From Ignisphaera sp. (GTDB lineage Archaea > Thermoproteota > Thermoprotei_A > Sulfolobales > Ignisphaeraceae), in assembly GCA_038735125.1 (NCBI GenBank), contig JAVYNU010000002.1:196183-260182 (forward strand): DNA of 64,000 nucleotides, in the 5' to 3' direction. The notes beneath the pieces were generated by a model. It had not been told where the DNA came from. It searched no databases and was given only the letters and a program-made list of their open reading frames with translations. Shown here piece after piece: positions 36,104 through 46,041 of the stretch. Within the stretch, counting starts at the first letter, position 1. The number at the start of each line of letters is the position of its first letter. Both the position numbers and the translations under genes were made by a program.

Positions 36104-36684
36104 TTTCAATACTACCACCCACCATAAACTAATCAAAACTCAAGATTATTAGTTTTAAAAATTCACACAATTTAAATATAATTAATTTAATTATATCTAA
36201 GAAACGGAGAAACCCTAGCAACATTGCTGTAGAAGCTGATGAAGATTCTAAACATGTTGCTCAACAACCATGCCTTTGTATACCACAGATTTTAGCTTTG
36301 GCGAATAACATTCACGGAAGACACCAAATATAAGGTATTTTACATATCCAACAATTATGCAACAACAGTCTCTACAAATGAATCTGCTTTGGCATCTGAT
36401 TATCATAGAAGCTAATTCTTAGAAAGCTTTGAAAGAAGATGTGGCAAGCCCTAAATGCCAACAATTTGATGGAAAAACAAGCAATCTCTGCTATCCTTTA
36501 GCTTAGCAAACTTTTTACACAAATCAGCCGAGGATTTTTAATCATAAATCAACATCGCATTAATCTATGTAATTAGAGTTTATAGCCAAGGCTTTAATTT
36601 TTAAACTTGGTGTAAAGTATTATGAACTCTAAAAACAAAAAAAGTATTTAAATCTCCGGCGCCAGTTGCTTCTTGGGATTGTTA
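36104..36684. other. Spacer; possible class II amidotransferase remnant
   Basis: No intact gene. On the minus strand around 36250-36320 a short frame reads ECYSPKLKSVVYKGMVVEQH, which resembles the VYKGM turn of class II glutamine amidotransferase domains (as in glutamate synthase), and nearby frames are coding-like but full of stops. This is a weak similarity. A TATA element gtatttaaat near 36643-36652 serves the plus-strand permease; one near 36168-36180 serves the dehydrogenase. Confidence 0.3.
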
Positions 36685-37737
36685 ATGATATCGAGAACTA
36701 TTGTTAGATATCTAGCTACTAGAATAGCATATTTGGTAGTCATGTATTTTGTAACACTTACAATACTTTTCATGTTACCTAGACTTATACCGGCTAACCC
36801 CATCTTAAGTCTTGTTCAAGATATTTATGGAACATATTATAGTGGTGCATATACTTATGAACAGATACCTGCTATATACAGATCCCTTGTTGAAGAATTT
36901 GGGTACGGAAAGCCACTATGGCAACAATATATAGATTTCCTTAGCAAAGTTTTTCGAGGCGATTTAGGGACATGCATATCATCACAATTTTTCCCCCTGA
37001 AAGTCAATGATGTTATAGCTACCGCCATTCCATGGACACTCCTTCTCTTGGTACCATCAACAATAGTGGGATGGTATATTGGCAATACATGGGGGGCTCG
37101 AGCAGGCTATAAACGTGGTTCAAACTTTGAAAGAGCATCTGTTGGCCTGTCTATGGTCATTTCCCAGATTCCAGAATACTGGTTTGCCATGTTATTGATA
37201 TTTGCTTTTGCTGTATATTTAGGATGGTTCCCATTAGGGAAAGCCTATTCCAAAGGCTATATCCCTAACTGGACAGACCCTAAATTCATTTTGGATGTGC
37301 TATGGCACTATGCCTTACCATTTATAGCTGTAACAACTAGATATTTATTTGCTCAAATAATATCTATGAGGAATCTTATAATATATGAACTGAGGGCAGA
37401 TTACTTAACCTTTTCCGATAGTTTAGGCGTACCAGATAACACGTTATACAAATACGCTTTCAGAAATGCCATGATGCCGCAAGTTGTTAACCTTGCTATA
37501 AGATTTGGAAGAATAATCGCGGGCCAAGCTGTCATCGAGACGTTGTTTAGTTATCCTGGGATGGGGTACTATCTTGCGCAAGCAATAAGCAATATGGATT
37601 ACATGCTTCTACAAGGCATATTTGTGATATTGGTTGCAACAGTCTATATAGCAACATTCTTAACAGACTTTATCCATGCTTTAATAGATCCGCGTGTGAG
37701 ACTAGGTTATGCAACACCTAGAGGGATGAGAAGATGA
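36685..37737 (+). CDS. ABC importer permease, DppB/OppB type (set 2)
   Basis: The protein of about 350 residues is a six-helix permease, with LPRLIPANPILSLV after helix 1, the coupling loop GVPDNTLYKYAFRNAMMP and IETLFSYPGMGYYLAQA. It is a paralogue of the set 1 permease at 20279. A TATA element about 38 bases ahead favours ATG 36685 over TTG 36673. Its stop overlaps the start of the next gene by four bases (ATGA), so translation is coupled. Confidence 0.9.
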   Translation: MISRTIVRYLATRIAYLVVMYFVTLTILFMLPRLIPANPILSLVQDIYGTYYSGAYTYEQIPAIYRSLVEEFGYGKPLWQQYIDFLSKVFRGDLGTCISSQFFPLKVNDVIATAIPWTLLLLVPSTIVGWYIGNTWGARAGYKRGSNFERASVGLSMVISQIPEYWFAMLLIFAFAVYLGWFPLGKAYSKGYIPNWTDPKFILDVLWHYALPFIAVTTRYLFAQIISMRNLIIYELRADYLTFSDSLGVPDNTLYKYAFRNAMMPQVVNLAIRFGRIIAGQAVIETLFSYPGMGYYLAQAISNMDYMLLQGIFVILVATVYIATFLTDFIHALIDPRVRLGYATPRGMRR

Positions 37738-38642
37738 TTGCAAAAGTCCCTTCAATTTTTAGAATAAGAGTAAAGTCAGAAAAAAAGCTGATTAAAATGC
37801 CTACTACCTTATACATGATACTAACGAATACAAGGTTTATGATAGGATTCGCAATTCTGTTAGGAGTATCTCTATTCGGCATTATAGGGCCTTTAATGTA
37901 TCAGAGAGATCCATTTGCGATAGTGGGACGTAGGCTAGCTCCACCAAGTAAAGAATTTCCACTGGGAACAGATGTCCTCGGAAGAGATGTGCTTGCACTT
38001 CTTATGGTGGGAGTCCGAACTTCCCTCTACGTAGGATTGCTGACAGCCTTATTCGCTGTTGCTATAGGTATATCAGCAGCTGTTCTAGCAGTAGCATTTC
38101 CAGGTATAGTCGACGATGTGATAATGGCCATTATAAACTTCTTCCTTTCAATCCCATCAACACTCCTAGCACTCATATTCGCATTCTATTCACCTATCAG
38201 AAGCTTTGAGGTTATAGCATTCATAATAGCACTAACAGGTTGGCCTGGTTTTGCAAGATCCTTAAGAGCAAGACTGTTAAGCCTTAAAGAACTCGACTAC
38301 ATATACCTATCAAGGGTGTCAGGTCTAAGCACCATAAGAATCGTTTTGGAGGATATGCTACCAGGCCTCATGCCATATATACTAATAGGATTTGCAAGCC
38401 ATGTAGATGATGGTATACTTGGAGAAGCAACCCTAAGTCTTTTAGGTCTTCAGCCACAAGGTACAAAAGTTTATTCACTAGGTCTAATGCTTCAGCAAGC
38501 ACAGGGTATGGGTGCTATTAGAATGGGTGTTTGGTGGTGGTTTGTACCACCAGGAGCCATTACTACACTTGTTTTAATCTCACTTCTCTTGATCTCTACA
38601 TCACTTGATGAAATATTCAATCCGAGATTAAGAAAAGGATAG
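37734..38642 (+). CDS. ABC importer permease, DppC/OppC type (set 2)
   Basis: A 302-residue six-helix permease with the family motif FPLGTDVLGRDVLALLMVG (core GTDVLGRDV) and coupling loop LSTIRIVLEDMLPGLMP. It pairs with the preceding permease, with which it overlaps by four bases, and is followed after nine bases by the first ATPase. It is the second half of the pore of an oligopeptide/oligosaccharide importer. Confidence 0.9.
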   Translation: MIAKVPSIFRIRVKSEKKLIKMPTTLYMILTNTRFMIGFAILLGVSLFGIIGPLMYQRDPFAIVGRRLAPPSKEFPLGTDVLGRDVLALLMVGVRTSLYVGLLTALFAVAIGISAAVLAVAFPGIVDDVIMAIINFFLSIPSTLLALIFAFYSPIRSFEVIAFIIALTGWPGFARSLRARLLSLKELDYIYLSRVSGLSTIRIVLEDMLPGLMPYILIGFASHVDDGILGEATLSLLGLQPQGTKVYSLGLMLQQAQGMGAIRMGVWWWFVPPGAITTLVLISLLLISTSLDEIFNPRLRKG

Positions 38643-38651
38643 GGTGGTGAA

Positions 38652-39665
38652 ATGAGCATCATAATGGAGTTGGATAATGTTAGGGCTTGGTATATACAAA
38701 AAATAGGGTTAGAAAGAAGAGAGATTAGAGCTGTAGATGGGATTTCGCTAACCATAACAAAAGGTATGAGCCTAGGAATAATGGGGGAAAGTGGGTGTGG
38801 AAAATCAACACTAGCTAGCGTAATGATGGCTAATTTCAATCCCCCCCTCAAATATGTTGATGGAAAAATAGTGCTACATTCAAAGAGAGGCGAAAAGATA
38901 GATTTAACTAAACTTCATAGAGATGCCTTAAAGAGATATGTATGGGGAGTGGAAGTAGCTATGGTACCTCAATCTGCTATGAATGCACTAATGCCCACGC
39001 TGAGAATCAGAAAAATAGCATATGATATAATGCATGCACATTATCCTGATATAGATGAATACTCTGTTGAACAAAAATTGACAAAGATATTCTCCGCTAT
39101 TGGGCTACCGGAAGACACAATAAATAGATATCCTTTTGAGCTTTCTGGCGGTATGAGACAAAGAGCTGTTTTAGCTATTGTTGCACTACTAAATCCAAGA
39201 ATTCTAATAGCAGATGAACCCACATCCGCTTTAGACGTTGTTACACAGAGAAGCGTTTTGAAGACTCTGGCAATAATGTTAAAAGAGAGTCTTATTGAGA
39301 GCCTCGTGTTCATATCCCATGATATTGCAACAGTGAGGCAAATAGCTAATGTAGGTGGTGTAATGTATGCAGGAAAACTGGTTGAGCAAGCACCCATTGA
39401 GACTATTATCGATAATCCCCTTCATCCGTATACTCAGGGTCTTGTAGCATCTGTTCCCGATATAGAGATTAGAGGAGGAGAGATTATAAAAAAGAAAATA
39501 TCATATATACCAGGACAACCACCAGATCTATCCAATCCGCCGCCTGGCTGTAGGTTTCATCCTAGATGCCCGTTTGCTATGGACGTTTGTAGGAGGGAGG
39601 AGCCACCAATGATAGAGGTTGAGAAGAATCGTTTTGTTGCATGCTGGCTATATGCAAAGAGGTGA
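38652..39665 (+). CDS. ABC importer ATPase, DppD/OppD type
   Basis: The 337-residue ATPase has Walker A GESGCGKST near residue 45, signature LSGGMRQR near 165, Walker B ILIADEPTSALD and the C-terminal oligopeptide-type extension with GCRFHPRCPFAMDVCR, whose cysteines bind a 4Fe-4S cluster in related proteins (core HPRCPFAMDVC). A gggtggtg ribosome site precedes ATG 38652. It powers the permeases encoded upstream, and perhaps also set 1, which has no ATPases of its own. Confidence 0.92.
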   Translation: MSIIMELDNVRAWYIQKIGLERREIRAVDGISLTITKGMSLGIMGESGCGKSTLASVMMANFNPPLKYVDGKIVLHSKRGEKIDLTKLHRDALKRYVWGVEVAMVPQSAMNALMPTLRIRKIAYDIMHAHYPDIDEYSVEQKLTKIFSAIGLPEDTINRYPFELSGGMRQRAVLAIVALLNPRILIADEPTSALDVVTQRSVLKTLAIMLKESLIESLVFISHDIATVRQIANVGGVMYAGKLVEQAPIETIIDNPLHPYTQGLVASVPDIEIRGGEIIKKKISYIPGQPPDLSNPPPGCRFHPRCPFAMDVCRREEPPMIEVEKNRFVACWLYAKR

Positions 39666-39672
39666 CTGTAAA

Positions 39673-40479
39673 ATGGCTTTAGTTGAAGTAAGAAATCTTA
39701 CAAAGATATTTGAATCAGGATTTCTAAGCCGTAGAGCTACTGTCGCTGTAGATAATGTATCATTTGACATAAAAAGCAAAGAGATAGTCTCACTTGTAGG
39801 TGAAAGCGGCTCAGGAAAGACAACTACAGGCAGAATAATATTAAGATTGCTTCCTCCAACTTCAGGCAGCGTAAAGTTTGAGGGAAAGGATATATGGAGA
39901 GATATCAAAAATAACTCTGAAGTTAAAAACTATTGGCGTATGGTTCAACCAGTTTTTCAAGACCCATATGCAAGCTTCAACCCCTCTTATAAAGTGGATA
40001 GGGTACTAAACCTTGCCCTAAGGTTCATAGGAATAGACGAAGATAGTGCTACAGGAAGAGATATGATAAGAGAGGCGCTAGAGTATGTAGGTCTTAACCC
40101 ATCAGAGATCCTCGGCAAATATCCTCATCAGTTATCTGGTGGACAAAGACAGAGAATACTCATAGCTAGGTGCTGGATAATTAAACCGAAACTTATTGTT
40201 GCGGATGAGGCTGTTTCTATGGTTGATGCATCGCTTAGGGGTAGTATTGTGGCTTTGTTTAAGAAAATGAGTGATGATTATGGCACATCAATACTGTTTA
40301 TCACGCATGATATATTTCTTGCCAGTTCTATATCGGATAGAATTTTGGTTATGTATCGTGGAAAGATAGTTGAGGAAGGCGAGCCTGATGAAATAATACG
40401 CTCGCCTAAAAATGAATACACAAAACATCTAATTGAGAGCATGCCTAGACTATACAGAAAATGGGAAGACATGCCATAA
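39673..40479 (+). CDS. ABC importer ATPase, DppF/OppF type
   Basis: The protein of about 268 residues has Walker A GESGSGKTT, signature LSGGQRQR, and Walker B LIVADEAVSMVD. ATG 39673 is chosen over 39619 since it lies 8 bases after a gaggtga ribosome site and begins with MALVEVRNLTK, the normal first strand; the longer frame would overlap the previous gene. The canonical Walker B Pro after Glu is replaced by Ala (DEAVSM). The family's C-terminal Cys-rich extension is absent. It completes the importer with DppD. Confidence 0.92.
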   Translation: MALVEVRNLTKIFESGFLSRRATVAVDNVSFDIKSKEIVSLVGESGSGKTTTGRIILRLLPPTSGSVKFEGKDIWRDIKNNSEVKNYWRMVQPVFQDPYASFNPSYKVDRVLNLALRFIGIDEDSATGRDMIREALEYVGLNPSEILGKYPHQLSGGQRQRILIARCWIIKPKLIVADEAVSMVDASLRGSIVALFKKMSDDYGTSILFITHDIFLASSISDRILVMYRGKIVEEGEPDEIIRSPKNEYTKHLIESMPRLYRKWEDMP

Positions 40480-40716
40480 CCTCGGCATATAAACAAAATC
40501 ATAGTATAAACCCCGATTTTGTTTGACAAATAAACCAAAATCATAGAATCTCATACTTTACCTGTTTTTGTATGCCTTAAACTTGAATCTCTATAAGTTT
40601 ATACAACTTAAAAATTCGTAGCCACATTCTAAAAATTATAACCCGATATATCAAAAAGAATATTAAGGAGCGAGCTACACAAGTTATTATAGGTGGGGCA
40701 TAACTGGTGAAGGTGA

Positions 40717-42936
40717 ATGCCAATAAAACTAAATAGGATTTTATACATATCACCTCTATTAATGTTGCTGTTAATGCAGATAATATTAACGTCGTATTCT
40801 GCATTGTATACAACAAAGGCGTTGCAACTACCTAGGGCAGAGACTCTTTATGCAAGCTCTGGTACAGCTAGATATAACTGGAATGAATATGCAGGTAGTG
40901 TTCCTCACCTTTTCGGATATATGTATTTGTCGCTGTTCACATATAGCTATTATAAGGATGGGTTCTTACCTTTGCTGGCTGAGAAGTATGAGTGGGTTGA
41001 CCCATTTACTGTCAGGATTTATATAAGGCCTGAGGCTAGGTGGAGTGATGGCACTCCCATAACTGTTGACGACTATATATACACATTCAGGCTTTCAGAT
41101 TTTGCTAAGAGAGGGCCGGGCCAAGGCTGTTTAACAACACATTTTGAGTATGTTAAGAAGATTAGCGATAAGGTTATGGAGATAAGAATGAATAGAACTG
41201 CTTATATCAATGGCAATACCGATTACATGAGATTTCTAGGCTGTTGGGTAGATGTAAGAGTCTATCCTAAGCACATATTCGAACAAATAAATGCCACAGG
41301 AAAAATAAAGAGCTGGCTAAATGACGATCCAAAAACACAGGTCGTTTCAGGACCCTACAAACTATATTCCTACGACAAAGCTGCTGGCTACATAATCTAT
41401 GTGAGAATAGACGATTGGTGGGGCAAAGACATATTTGGCCTTCCAGGACCAAAATACTTAGTATGGACTAACTATGGAGGTGATCAACAGAGAGCTCTAG
41501 CATTACAGCAAGGCGATCTTGACTGGGACAACGTAGCTTTGACTGACCCCTGGAATCTATGGCCATATAACGTCTACACATGGTCTACATCAGCACCATA
41601 CTATGTTACTGATATAATGGATATAATACTGATGAATCTTCAAAACAAGATATTCCAGAATGTAGCTATTAGAAAGGCTATAGCATATGTAATACCCTAT
41701 AGCCAAATAATTGAATATGCATTCGGCGGTGCAGCAAAACAGCCATCAGCATCTTTGATTCCAGATGTAGGAGATCTAACGAAATACATTAACAGAACGC
41801 TATGTAAACAGTATTGGGGCAATGAACAGTGTTTAATACCCTATGATCCAGGAAAGGCTAGGAGAATACTAGACGAAGCTGGGATTTTCGATAGAAATGG
41901 TGATGGTATTAGAGAGCTACCAGATGGAACCCCCGTACGCTTCACTATACTAGTACAAAGTGGTTGGACTGTAAGACAAATAATTTCAGATCTGATATCT
42001 AATGAACTTAGAAAGTTGGGCTTTGATATCACAGTGCAGATGGTTAGTTCATCAGTGATAGACAATTATGTAGAGCAAGGAACATTTGATATGGTGCTTC
42101 GATATGGCATGCCAAGCATTTCATGGCAATTTCCATGGGATTACTATAGGCTAAGATTAGACCCGAGACTCAAACCACCGTCAGGTAATCAGCCGAGATA
42201 CAACAACAGCGAGATTATAAAGTGGATAGATCTTTTAGCATCACTTAACGAAACTGAAAGAATGATAGCGGCTAGCAAGATCCAGGAGATAATATATAGA
42301 GACATGCCGATAATAGCATATGCACAGAGGGCTACATGGGTTCAATACAACTTCAACTACTGGATTGGTTGGCCAACAGCTGACAACCCATGGTGGTGGC
42401 CAGCCTGGGTTGCTTCATCAACCTCTGATACATTTCCAGTACTCTTCGGAATAGTCAGTACAGCTAGTGGAAAACAGCCATCGCCACCAAAATGGGTTAA
42501 ACCAATATCTGAAGGAGGTTTACTAATACCAGCAGACAAATTCTGGGAAGACGCTCTGAAGGTTATTCAACAACAAACATCCACAGTAACAACATCTCCA
42601 GCTACACAGCCTAGAACAACCACCACACCTCCAACAACATCCCCAACCACGACTGTGACTACCACTACACCAACTACAACATCTCCAGTGACTACAACAA
42701 CATCCCCGGCCACAACCACCACACCAACAACAACACAAACAGCAACAGTTACAGCAACAATTGTGAAGAGCGTTACAATACCAACAACAGCAACAATAAT
42801 GTCAACAGTACTATCAACAACGGTATCAACAACACCAACAACAATAACAGTAACAGAATGGACAACAACAACAGTAATAGCAATAGTGCTTCTAGTAGTT
42901 GGAATAGCAATCGGATGGACAATAAAAAGAAAATAA
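40717..42936 (+). CDS. Family-5 solute-binding protein of the pectin-locus ABC importer (set 2)
   Basis: The 739-residue protein has a signal/anchor segment at about 10-28, then an SBP_bac_5 domain with WSDGTPITVDDY, VSGPYKLYSYD, WWGKDIFGLPGPKYL and DRNGDGIRELPDGTPV (cores GKDIFGLP and GIRELPDG). Its C-terminus is a Thr-rich stalk (about 615-700), a membrane helix and WTIKRK. It is a close paralogue of the set 1 protein at 17880. The gene follows the ATPase genes with a 237-base gap and so may have its own promoter. Position in the pectin locus suggests galacturonate- or rhamnose-containing oligomers as ligand. Confidence 0.9.
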   Translation: MPIKLNRILYISPLLMLLLMQIILTSYSALYTTKALQLPRAETLYASSGTARYNWNEYAGSVPHLFGYMYLSLFTYSYYKDGFLPLLAEKYEWVDPFTVRIYIRPEARWSDGTPITVDDYIYTFRLSDFAKRGPGQGCLTTHFEYVKKISDKVMEIRMNRTAYINGNTDYMRFLGCWVDVRVYPKHIFEQINATGKIKSWLNDDPKTQVVSGPYKLYSYDKAAGYIIYVRIDDWWGKDIFGLPGPKYLVWTNYGGDQQRALALQQGDLDWDNVALTDPWNLWPYNVYTWSTSAPYYVTDIMDIILMNLQNKIFQNVAIRKAIAYVIPYSQIIEYAFGGAAKQPSASLIPDVGDLTKYINRTLCKQYWGNEQCLIPYDPGKARRILDEAGIFDRNGDGIRELPDGTPVRFTILVQSGWTVRQIISDLISNELRKLGFDITVQMVSSSVIDNYVEQGTFDMVLRYGMPSISWQFPWDYYRLRLDPRLKPPSGNQPRYNNSEIIKWIDLLASLNETERMIAASKIQEIIYRDMPIIAYAQRATWVQYNFNYWIGWPTADNPWWWPAWVASSTSDTFPVLFGIVSTASGKQPSPPKWVKPISEGGLLIPADKFWEDALKVIQQQTSTVTTSPATQPRTTTTPPTTSPTTTVTTTTPTTTSPVTTTTSPATTTTPTTTQTATVTATIVKSVTIPTTATIMSTVLSTTVSTTPTTITVTEWTTTTVIAIVLLVVGIAIGWTIKRK

Positions 42937-43166
42937 ACATTTTTTAAACAAAAACCAAAATAAAACCATTTTTACACGACCCCCACCCACCCTAACTAAG
43001 TGTTTTTGTCTTATCTATGGTACTATCCAAATTCAACTATAAATTAAGGTGTTTTAGTCCAAGAATTATACATATTTTATGAATGTGGTCATTGATTACA
43101 TGGTTTATCGTTTAGCAACATTAAATTTTATGGAAGAAAATATTTTTGGTTGGATTTATCTACTGT
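42937..43166. other. Convergent spacer; no gene
   Basis: The spacer separates two convergent genes. A T-rich stretch (ttttttaaac, 42939-42949) just after the binding-protein stop may end transcription. Nothing else is visible. Confidence 0.3.
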
Positions 43167-43559
43167 TTAAGATACTCTCTCAATTTTTATACGACTTCCA
43201 TTTCTAACTTTTGAAAATTTTGTTGGATCCCCTAAAACCTTTCCAATTATGTTAACGGGGCTTGCAGGTCTTATCTCATCTTCTGATCTGCTTACCGGTG
43301 TTGGTCCCCAGAATATGCATAGTGCTTGTCCAGGTGGCCAATAGGCTATCGTTCCTTTTTCAACCACCTCTTTAGCATTTTCTTCCAGCATTGATATGTT
43401 TGTTGAGAAGTATATCTCGTCTCCCCATCTATATGCTGTGGACTCTATTGGAAGTGCCTCAACTACTTTTTTAAACGTATTTGGGCTATACGAATCAGTT
43501 AGCTCAGCATCTATACACCCCATCTCATTTGTGCAGATCTTAACCTTTACAATGTTCAT
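43167..43559 (-). CDS. Cyclophilin-like fold protein (PF04126-like)
   Basis: A roughly 130-residue protein with the small cyclophilin-like barrel: strands MNIVKVKICTNE, TAYRWGDEIYFSTN, a Pro-rich loop GTIAYWPPGQALCIFWGPTPVS (core AYWPPGQALCIFWG), and PVNIIGKVLGD. Archaeal members have no known activity. ATG 43559 is used because the strand starts right after it. It converges with the binding-protein gene and is probably not part of the pectin operon. Confidence 0.7.
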   Translation of the reverse strand: MNIVKVKICTNEMGCIDAELTDSYSPNTFKKVVEALPIESTAYRWGDEIYFSTNISMLEENAKEVVEKGTIAYWPPGQALCIFWGPTPVSRSEDEIRPASPVNIIGKVLGDPTKFSKVRNGSRIKIERVS

Positions 43560-43914
43560 AGTAATCACACTATTAGCAATATTATTATGTAAATCCTTTT
43601 TAAGTTTAAAATAAAGTTATGTAAAGGAGGAAAACAAGTCACAAGACTCTACATAATTTATAGAATATCTCAACGTAGTATTTACTTGCATCGGAGATAC
43701 CACTTAGATTAATAAGTCCATAGACTAACTTAGGATTAGACTCTATTACAAAAGCCCTTTCGGCAAAGCACTTTTTATAGCCCTACTTGTAGCTGTTCTA
43801 GAGGCTAATCTTATCTACACTATCTAGATTCTGTTTTATCCGCTCACACCTATATAAAATTAAATTTACCTCAAAAACATCATGTTAATATAGAGCCCAA
43901 ACTGATCAAAAGAA
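43560..43914. other. Spacer with promoter; no gene
   Basis: No gene is seen in these 355 bases. A TATA box (ctatataaaat, 43851-43861) stands ahead of the dehydrogenase gene, predicting a start of transcription near 43882. The stretch 43620-43840 shows no recognisable remnant. Confidence 0.4.
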
Positions 43915-44994
43915 ATGGGTTTCATTATGAGAAAATTTAATGTATGTGTTGTAGGTTTGGGAATGATAGGCGAAATCCATGTAAAAGCGTTGTCGGAATT
44001 GAGAAAGGAGGGATACGTAGACACAATAGGGGTTCTCACATCTAGTCCTGCTAAAGCAGATTACTACAAAAATACTTACGGATGCAAAACATATATGTCA
44101 TTAAACGAAGTAGCAAAGGACAACATGATCGATGTTGTGGTAATCGCTACACCACATTATCTTCACCATGGCCAAGCAATGCTGTTAATGGAGTATGGAA
44201 AACATGTAATAGTTGAAAAACCTATAGCTATAAACATTACAGCTGCAAAGGAGATGATATCTAAGGCTAAGAAAAAAGGTGTTAGGCTTGGTGTGGTTTT
44301 TCAGCATAGGTATGCAGATGATGTGAAGCTTCTCAAGGAGTATATAGATGAGGGAGTAATGGGAGATATACACTATATTCAGGGAGAGGTTATGTGGTGG
44401 AGAGAGGAATCAGCATATTACTTAAAAGACGAGGTTGCCAGGAGCTGGAGGGGTATGTGGAGCACAGAAGGAGGAGGAGCAATGATAAACCAAGCAATAC
44501 ACATCGTAGACCTAATTCAATGGTTTAGCTGCAGCGTAGCTGAAGAGGTTTACGGATACATAGACAACCTAATGCACCCCTCAATAAATGTAGAAGATAT
44601 GGGTATAGCGTTGATAAAATTCAGAGGAAAGACATATGCATCCATATCAGCTAGCTTATGCACAAGGCCACCATCTTACCAGTACACAAAAATAAAAATC
44701 TTTGGCTCAAAAGGATTAGCCGAGCTGCATAACGATGAACTCCGAATACTTAAATCCGATTCAGGTATAGACATAGATAAGATATCAACACCTGCATCAG
44801 AAACGCTGAGAGTTCAACATGAACTTCATGCAAGATTATTAAAGGATTTCTTAATAGCATTAAGAGAAGATAGAGATTTTCCCATAAATGGGGAAGAAGG
44901 ATTGAAAAGCCTAGAAATAGTTAGGGCCTTATACATTTCATCCACTATAAAGCAGCCGGTGAAGCTACCTCTTCACCCTCAAATAATAGCTTAG
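43915..44994 (+). CDS. Gfo/Idh/MocA-family sugar dehydrogenase (second copy)
   Basis: The 359-residue protein has the Rossmann motif GLGMIGEIHVKAL, VVVIATPHYLHH, the EKPIA motif, and a WRGMWSTEGGG-MINQAIHIVDLI active-site stretch shared with its paralogue at 35060. Both end with a FPINGEEG-x-KSLE segment and VKLPL. The two probably act on related sugars or sugar acids. ATG 43927, four codons downstream, is another possible start. It is followed by the aldolase-family and PreA-like genes on the same strand. Confidence 0.85.
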   Translation: MGFIMRKFNVCVVGLGMIGEIHVKALSELRKEGYVDTIGVLTSSPAKADYYKNTYGCKTYMSLNEVAKDNMIDVVVIATPHYLHHGQAMLLMEYGKHVIVEKPIAINITAAKEMISKAKKKGVRLGVVFQHRYADDVKLLKEYIDEGVMGDIHYIQGEVMWWREESAYYLKDEVARSWRGMWSTEGGGAMINQAIHIVDLIQWFSCSVAEEVYGYIDNLMHPSINVEDMGIALIKFRGKTYASISASLCTRPPSYQYTKIKIFGSKGLAELHNDELRILKSDSGIDIDKISTPASETLRVQHELHARLLKDFLIALREDRDFPINGEEGLKSLEIVRALYISSTIKQPVKLPLHPQIIA

Positions 44995-45093
44995 CCAGCT
45001 ACAATGTTAGGCAAATTCGCTAAGGTTAAAGGATTTTATTATAAATAAAGGTAAAAATTTTTATTTTCTAAACTCCACGCATATGTAGGTGTA

Positions 45094-46029
45094 ATGATGC
45101 ACAATAAAATTTCCAATCCATTTAAGCCCTACTGCTTGATTCCGGCAATAGTAACACCCATGAAAGCTGATTACAGTATAGATTTTGGCCAGATGGAAAA
45201 CTATCTTAAATGGCTGCTAAAGTTCGATATAGGAGGTCTTGCTGTAGCTGTAGATACAGGTGAGGGACCTTCGCTGTATAAACACGAGAAACTCGAACTA
45301 ATTAAATTTGTGAGCCAAGTTGTAAAAGGAAGAGTGCCGGTAGTAGCAGGGCTGCAAGCTATAAACACTATGGATGCTGTTGAAACAGCCAAACAGCTAA
45401 AGGAGGTAGGGGCAGAGGTTCTTCTGGTATTTCCTCATTCATCGTTCATAGGTTATCCAAACGAAGATGTTATATACTACTACCATAAAGCATTATCTGA
45501 TAATGTTGAAATCCCTCTAATAGTGTTCAATCTTCAACCAGCTCTAGGAGGAGTTGAGTATACTATTAAAGCTATAGAGATGTTATCTTCCTTAAGAACT
45601 GTTGTGGCTATTAAAGAGGCATCCTTTGATGCAAAGAAATTTATTGACATAGTTAGGGCTATCAAAAGACTAGAAAATAGGATAATGATTCTTACAGGAA
45701 ACGATAATTTCATATATGAATCTCTTGTTCTTGGGGCAGAAGGGGGGTTACTAGGCTTTGGAACTATAGCTGTTAAGGAACAGGTCGAGATGTTTAACCT
45801 GGTGGCTAAAAAGCGGTACCAAGAAGCTTTCGAAATTTGGGAGACAATATTACCCTTAGAGGAGGTAATATTTGCTCCACCTGTGAGAAACTATAGGGTA
45901 AGACTGAAAGAAGCTTTAGTTATGATGGGAGTACTAGAGACAGCTTATGTAAGACCACCCCTCCAACCTATAACAGGCGAAGAAAAAGAAAGGATTAGAG
46001 CAGTACTGAAGCAACTGAAATTAATATAG
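45094..46029 (+). CDS. DapA/KDG-aldolase-family protein
   Basis: The 311-residue TIM-barrel protein belongs to the N-acetylneuraminate lyase superfamily, whose members form a lysine Schiff base with pyruvate. The Schiff-base lysine is Lys174 in VAIKEASFD. The tyrosine normally in YN(V/I)P is Phe145 in IVFNLQPA, and the usual GTTGE loop is VDTGEGPSL. The changed site suggests a substrate other than dihydrodipicolinate precursors; a 2-keto-3-deoxy sugar acid from galacturonate or rhamnose is likely by context. It lies 13 bases ahead of the PreA-like gene. The acceptor aldehyde cannot be told from the sequence. Confidence 0.8.
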   Translation: MMHNKISNPFKPYCLIPAIVTPMKADYSIDFGQMENYLKWLLKFDIGGLAVAVDTGEGPSLYKHEKLELIKFVSQVVKGRVPVVAGLQAINTMDAVETAKQLKEVGAEVLLVFPHSSFIGYPNEDVIYYYHKALSDNVEIPLIVFNLQPALGGVEYTIKAIEMLSSLRTVVAIKEASFDAKKFIDIVRAIKRLENRIMILTGNDNFIYESLVLGAEGGLLGFGTIAVKEQVEMFNLVAKKRYQEAFEIWETILPLEEVIFAPPVRNYRVRLKEALVMMGVLETAYVRPPLQPITGEEKERIRAVLKQLKLI

Positions 46030-46041
46030 GGTTTTTAGTAT

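Noticed and set aside
36250..36320. Glutamate-synthase amidotransferase remnant
   Set aside because: Similarity rests on a single VYKGM-like turn; too little for a separate feature.
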